This document shows, piece after piece, positions 14,287-15,480 of a stretch of 15,480 nucleotides of DNA (within the stretch, counting starts at the first letter, position 1; each line of letters starts with the position of its first letter). Both the position numbers and the translations under genes were made by a program. Origin of the DNA: Lachnospiraceae bacterium UBA6987 (GTDB lineage: Bacteria > Bacillota > Clostridia > Lachnospirales > Lachnospiraceae); the NCBI GenBank assembly GCA_002449955.1, contig DJYD01000043.1, positions 1 to 15,480 of the forward strand, written 5' to 3'. The notes below the pieces were generated by a model, which worked only from the letters and a program-made list of their open reading frames with translations, did not search any database and was not told the DNA's origin.

Positions 14287-15012
14287 TCAGATTAACTGCT
14301 TGATGATCGTTTCAATTCCGGTCAGACCGACAAGGATGTAAATAAAGTGGTTGATCTTCGCCGCATTCAGTCTTCCGGCGATCCCCTTGCCAAGCTGCAG
14401 CCCGGCTAAAACACCGGCCACACCGAATACCGTGGGCAGGATCAGGGCCTGCGTGTAAAACCCGGACGAAATGCGGGTAGCCATCGAAATGATGCTGGTT
14501 ACCGCCATAACAGACTGCAGATCCGCCATATAATGGTTTCTGTCTTCCGTTACCGCAAGGAAATACACGGCCATCAGCGTGACACCAATGGAAAACAGGC
14601 CGCTCAGTACGCCCGAAACAAGACCGAAGGCCACTGCGATCAAAGGGGTGGGTTCGATCCTGATGTTTTTAGCCCAAAACAGATAGTAAAGCGACAGCAG
14701 GACCAGGAAGATGCCTAACATCACGCCTAGCCAGGAAAGATCGATGTTTTTCACCAGACGGATGGTGGCTACCGAAGCCACGATGAAACAGACGCCGGGG
14801 AGGATCACCTTCTTCCATTCGATATATTTCCGGTACTGCAGCGCCATAATGATCGGCAGGGCGGTGCAAATCGCCTGGTTCAGCGTAGCTGAGGCGATCA
14901 CATCGTAAAACTGGGACAGCACCAGCAGCAAAATGACGCCGGCGCCAAAGCCCGCAATGCTCTTGATCGCTCCCGCAAGCAGTGCCGCCACAAGAATAAT
15001 CACATAAATCAT
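14287..15012 (-). CDS. TauE/SafE-family (TSUP) membrane carrier
   Basis: This 241-residue, very hydrophobic protein fits the TauE/SafE sulfite exporter family (TSUP, eight or so membrane segments in two halves). The N-terminal GAIKSIAGFGAG motif (14-25) and its second-half counterpart VSGVLSGLFSIG (132-143) are the paired glycine-rich motifs of the family. Members move sulfite, sulfoacetate and other organic or sulfur anions, and the direction and substrate are not readable here. The start ATG overlaps the upstream stop as ATGA, so translation is probably coupled to the truncated dehydrogenase gene. The 114 bases between its end and the CoA-transferase start hold the promoter and two dyads and no clear terminator, so readthrough is possible. 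Confidence 0.88.
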   Translation of the reverse strand: MIYVIILVAALLAGAIKSIAGFGAGVILLLVLSQFYDVIASATLNQAICTALPIIMALQYRKYIEWKKVILPGVCFIVASVATIRLVKNIDLSWLGVMLGIFLVLLSLYYLFWAKNIRIEPTPLIAVAFGLVSGVLSGLFSIGVTLMAVYFLAVTEDRNHYMADLQSVMAVTSIISMATRISSGFYTQALILPTVFGVAGVLAGLQLGKGIAGRLNAAKINHFIYILVGLTGIETIIKQLI

Positions 15013-15371
15013 CGTTCTTTTCCGATCGGATCCTCCATAAAGCTCCGGGCAAGCTTCACGCTCCGCAGGAGATCTCTGTCCCGCTTTCTGAGCGCCGCAG
15101 CCGCTCCCTCTTCGCTGTAATCCCGAAAGCCCACGCCGGATTTGACGCCAAGCTCTCCCTTTTCCGCCATCGTCTCGATAATATTGTCCTCAGGCGGGGC
15201 GCCGAAGGGTTCGAAGCTTTTGTTTCGCAGCCCGCCTGCCACCATATCCAGGCCGTTGAAATCCATCCGCTGCACCACGCCCAGCAGCAGGCCGCGCGGC
15301 ATCAGCGAGGTTTTAACGGCCAGATCCAGCATTTCCGCGCTGCAATAGCCCTCCTGCAGCAGGCCGATCAC
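15009..15371 (-). pseudogene. C-terminal fragment of a 3-hydroxyacyl-CoA dehydrogenase
   Basis: The 120 residues match the C-terminal helical domain of 3-hydroxyacyl-CoA dehydrogenases, which oxidise 3-hydroxyacyl-CoA with NAD. Visible landmarks are LLQEGYCSAEMLDLAV and, near the end, KGELGVKSGVGFRDYS (compare the family G-x-K-x-G-x-G-F-Y-D-Y). The whole N-terminal NAD-binding Rossmann domain, which holds the glycine-rich loop and catalytic His, is missing; full-length proteins have about 280-320 residues. The only start is a GTG at 15369-15371, with a TAA stop seven codons upstream. The codons between stop and GTG (KTKQRE) could still be family sequence. A promoter-like element lies just upstream. 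I call it a 5'-truncated gene; a stand-alone domain protein is the alternative. Confidence 0.65.
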
Positions 15372-15403
15372 CTCTCTCTGTTTCGTCTTTTACTGTTGTA
15401 TTT

Positions 15404-15412
15404 ATCATAGCA
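15404..15412 (-). promoter_or_regulatory. Extended -10 promoter-like element before the truncated dehydrogenase
   Basis: The minus strand reads TGCTATGAT (-10 TATGAT at 15404-15409), the same extended -10 sequence as before the deacetylase operon. No convincing -35 box is seen. It would drive the dehydrogenase fragment and the TauE-family gene. The remaining AT-rich bases to 15480 hold no gene that I can support; an 8-base palindrome TATGCATA lies at 15456-15463. Confidence 0.5.
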
Positions 15413-15480
15413 CAAGTTTTTTCTTATATCTACGGAGCGAGAAACGGTATTTTCTTATGCATACAGAAGATAAAATATGC

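Noticed and set aside
15009..15371. Complete small 3-hydroxyacyl-CoA dehydrogenase
   Set aside because: Without the NAD-binding domain it cannot catalyse the reaction; an in-frame stop seven codons before the GTG blocks any longer protein.
15459..15480. GCATA and TATGC inverted repeat at the window end
   Set aside because: Only five bases per arm with 12 between them in AT-rich sequence; could be chance and is cut by the window edge.

Overview
All twelve protein genes that I can support lie on the minus strand, so transcription runs from high to low coordinates. The sequence points to a strictly anaerobic, fairly GC-rich Firmicute of the class Clostridia. The signs are strong GGAGG-type ribosome binding sites, sigma-A type promoters, a trimeric NADH-dependent [FeFe] hydrogenase, a Clostridia-style lipoprotein signal and a CE4 deacetylase carrying Ig-like domains. 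I cannot name genus or species. No tRNA, rRNA, CRISPR array or insertion sequence was seen, and no stretch longer than about 210 bases lacks a gene.

Layout in the direction of transcription. (1) 15371-12835: a 3-hydroxyacyl-CoA dehydrogenase reduced to its C-terminal domain overlaps by 4 bases (ATGA) with a TauE/SafE-family membrane carrier. A CoA-transferase of the acetyl-CoA hydrolase/transferase family follows, with its own promoter, two inverted repeats at that promoter and a strong terminator. Its expected catalytic glutamate is a glycine. (2) 12667-7695: a membrane-anchored polysaccharide deacetylase with two Ig-like domains and a proline-rich linker, then the two subunits of a heterodimeric ABC exporter. 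I see no convincing terminator after this operon. (3) 7488-3408: hydC-hydB-hydA, the subunits of an electron-bifurcating type [FeFe] hydrogenase, behind a promoter and a roughly 90-base leader that can fold into a long stem. It ends at a clear hairpin terminator. (4) 3221-76: a Crp/Fnr-family regulator, then a lipoprotein substrate-binding protein, a permease and a short ATPase of the nitrate/sulfonate/taurine ABC importer class. A near-consensus promoter with an 18-base inverted repeat at the predicted start site precedes this operon, and a hairpin terminator follows it.

Functionally, the hydrogenase lets a fermenting cell balance NADH and reduced ferredoxin with H2. The CoA-enzyme cluster is probably about acyl-CoA or organic-acid handling, but one member is truncated and another lacks its catalytic residue, so its present role is open. 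The regulator-importer operon looks self-contained and probably autoregulated, with unknown substrate and signal. The observations most worth checking are the CoA-transferase active site, the truncated dehydrogenase, the dyads at the CoA-transferase promoter, the structured hyd leader and the Crp/Fnr operator.
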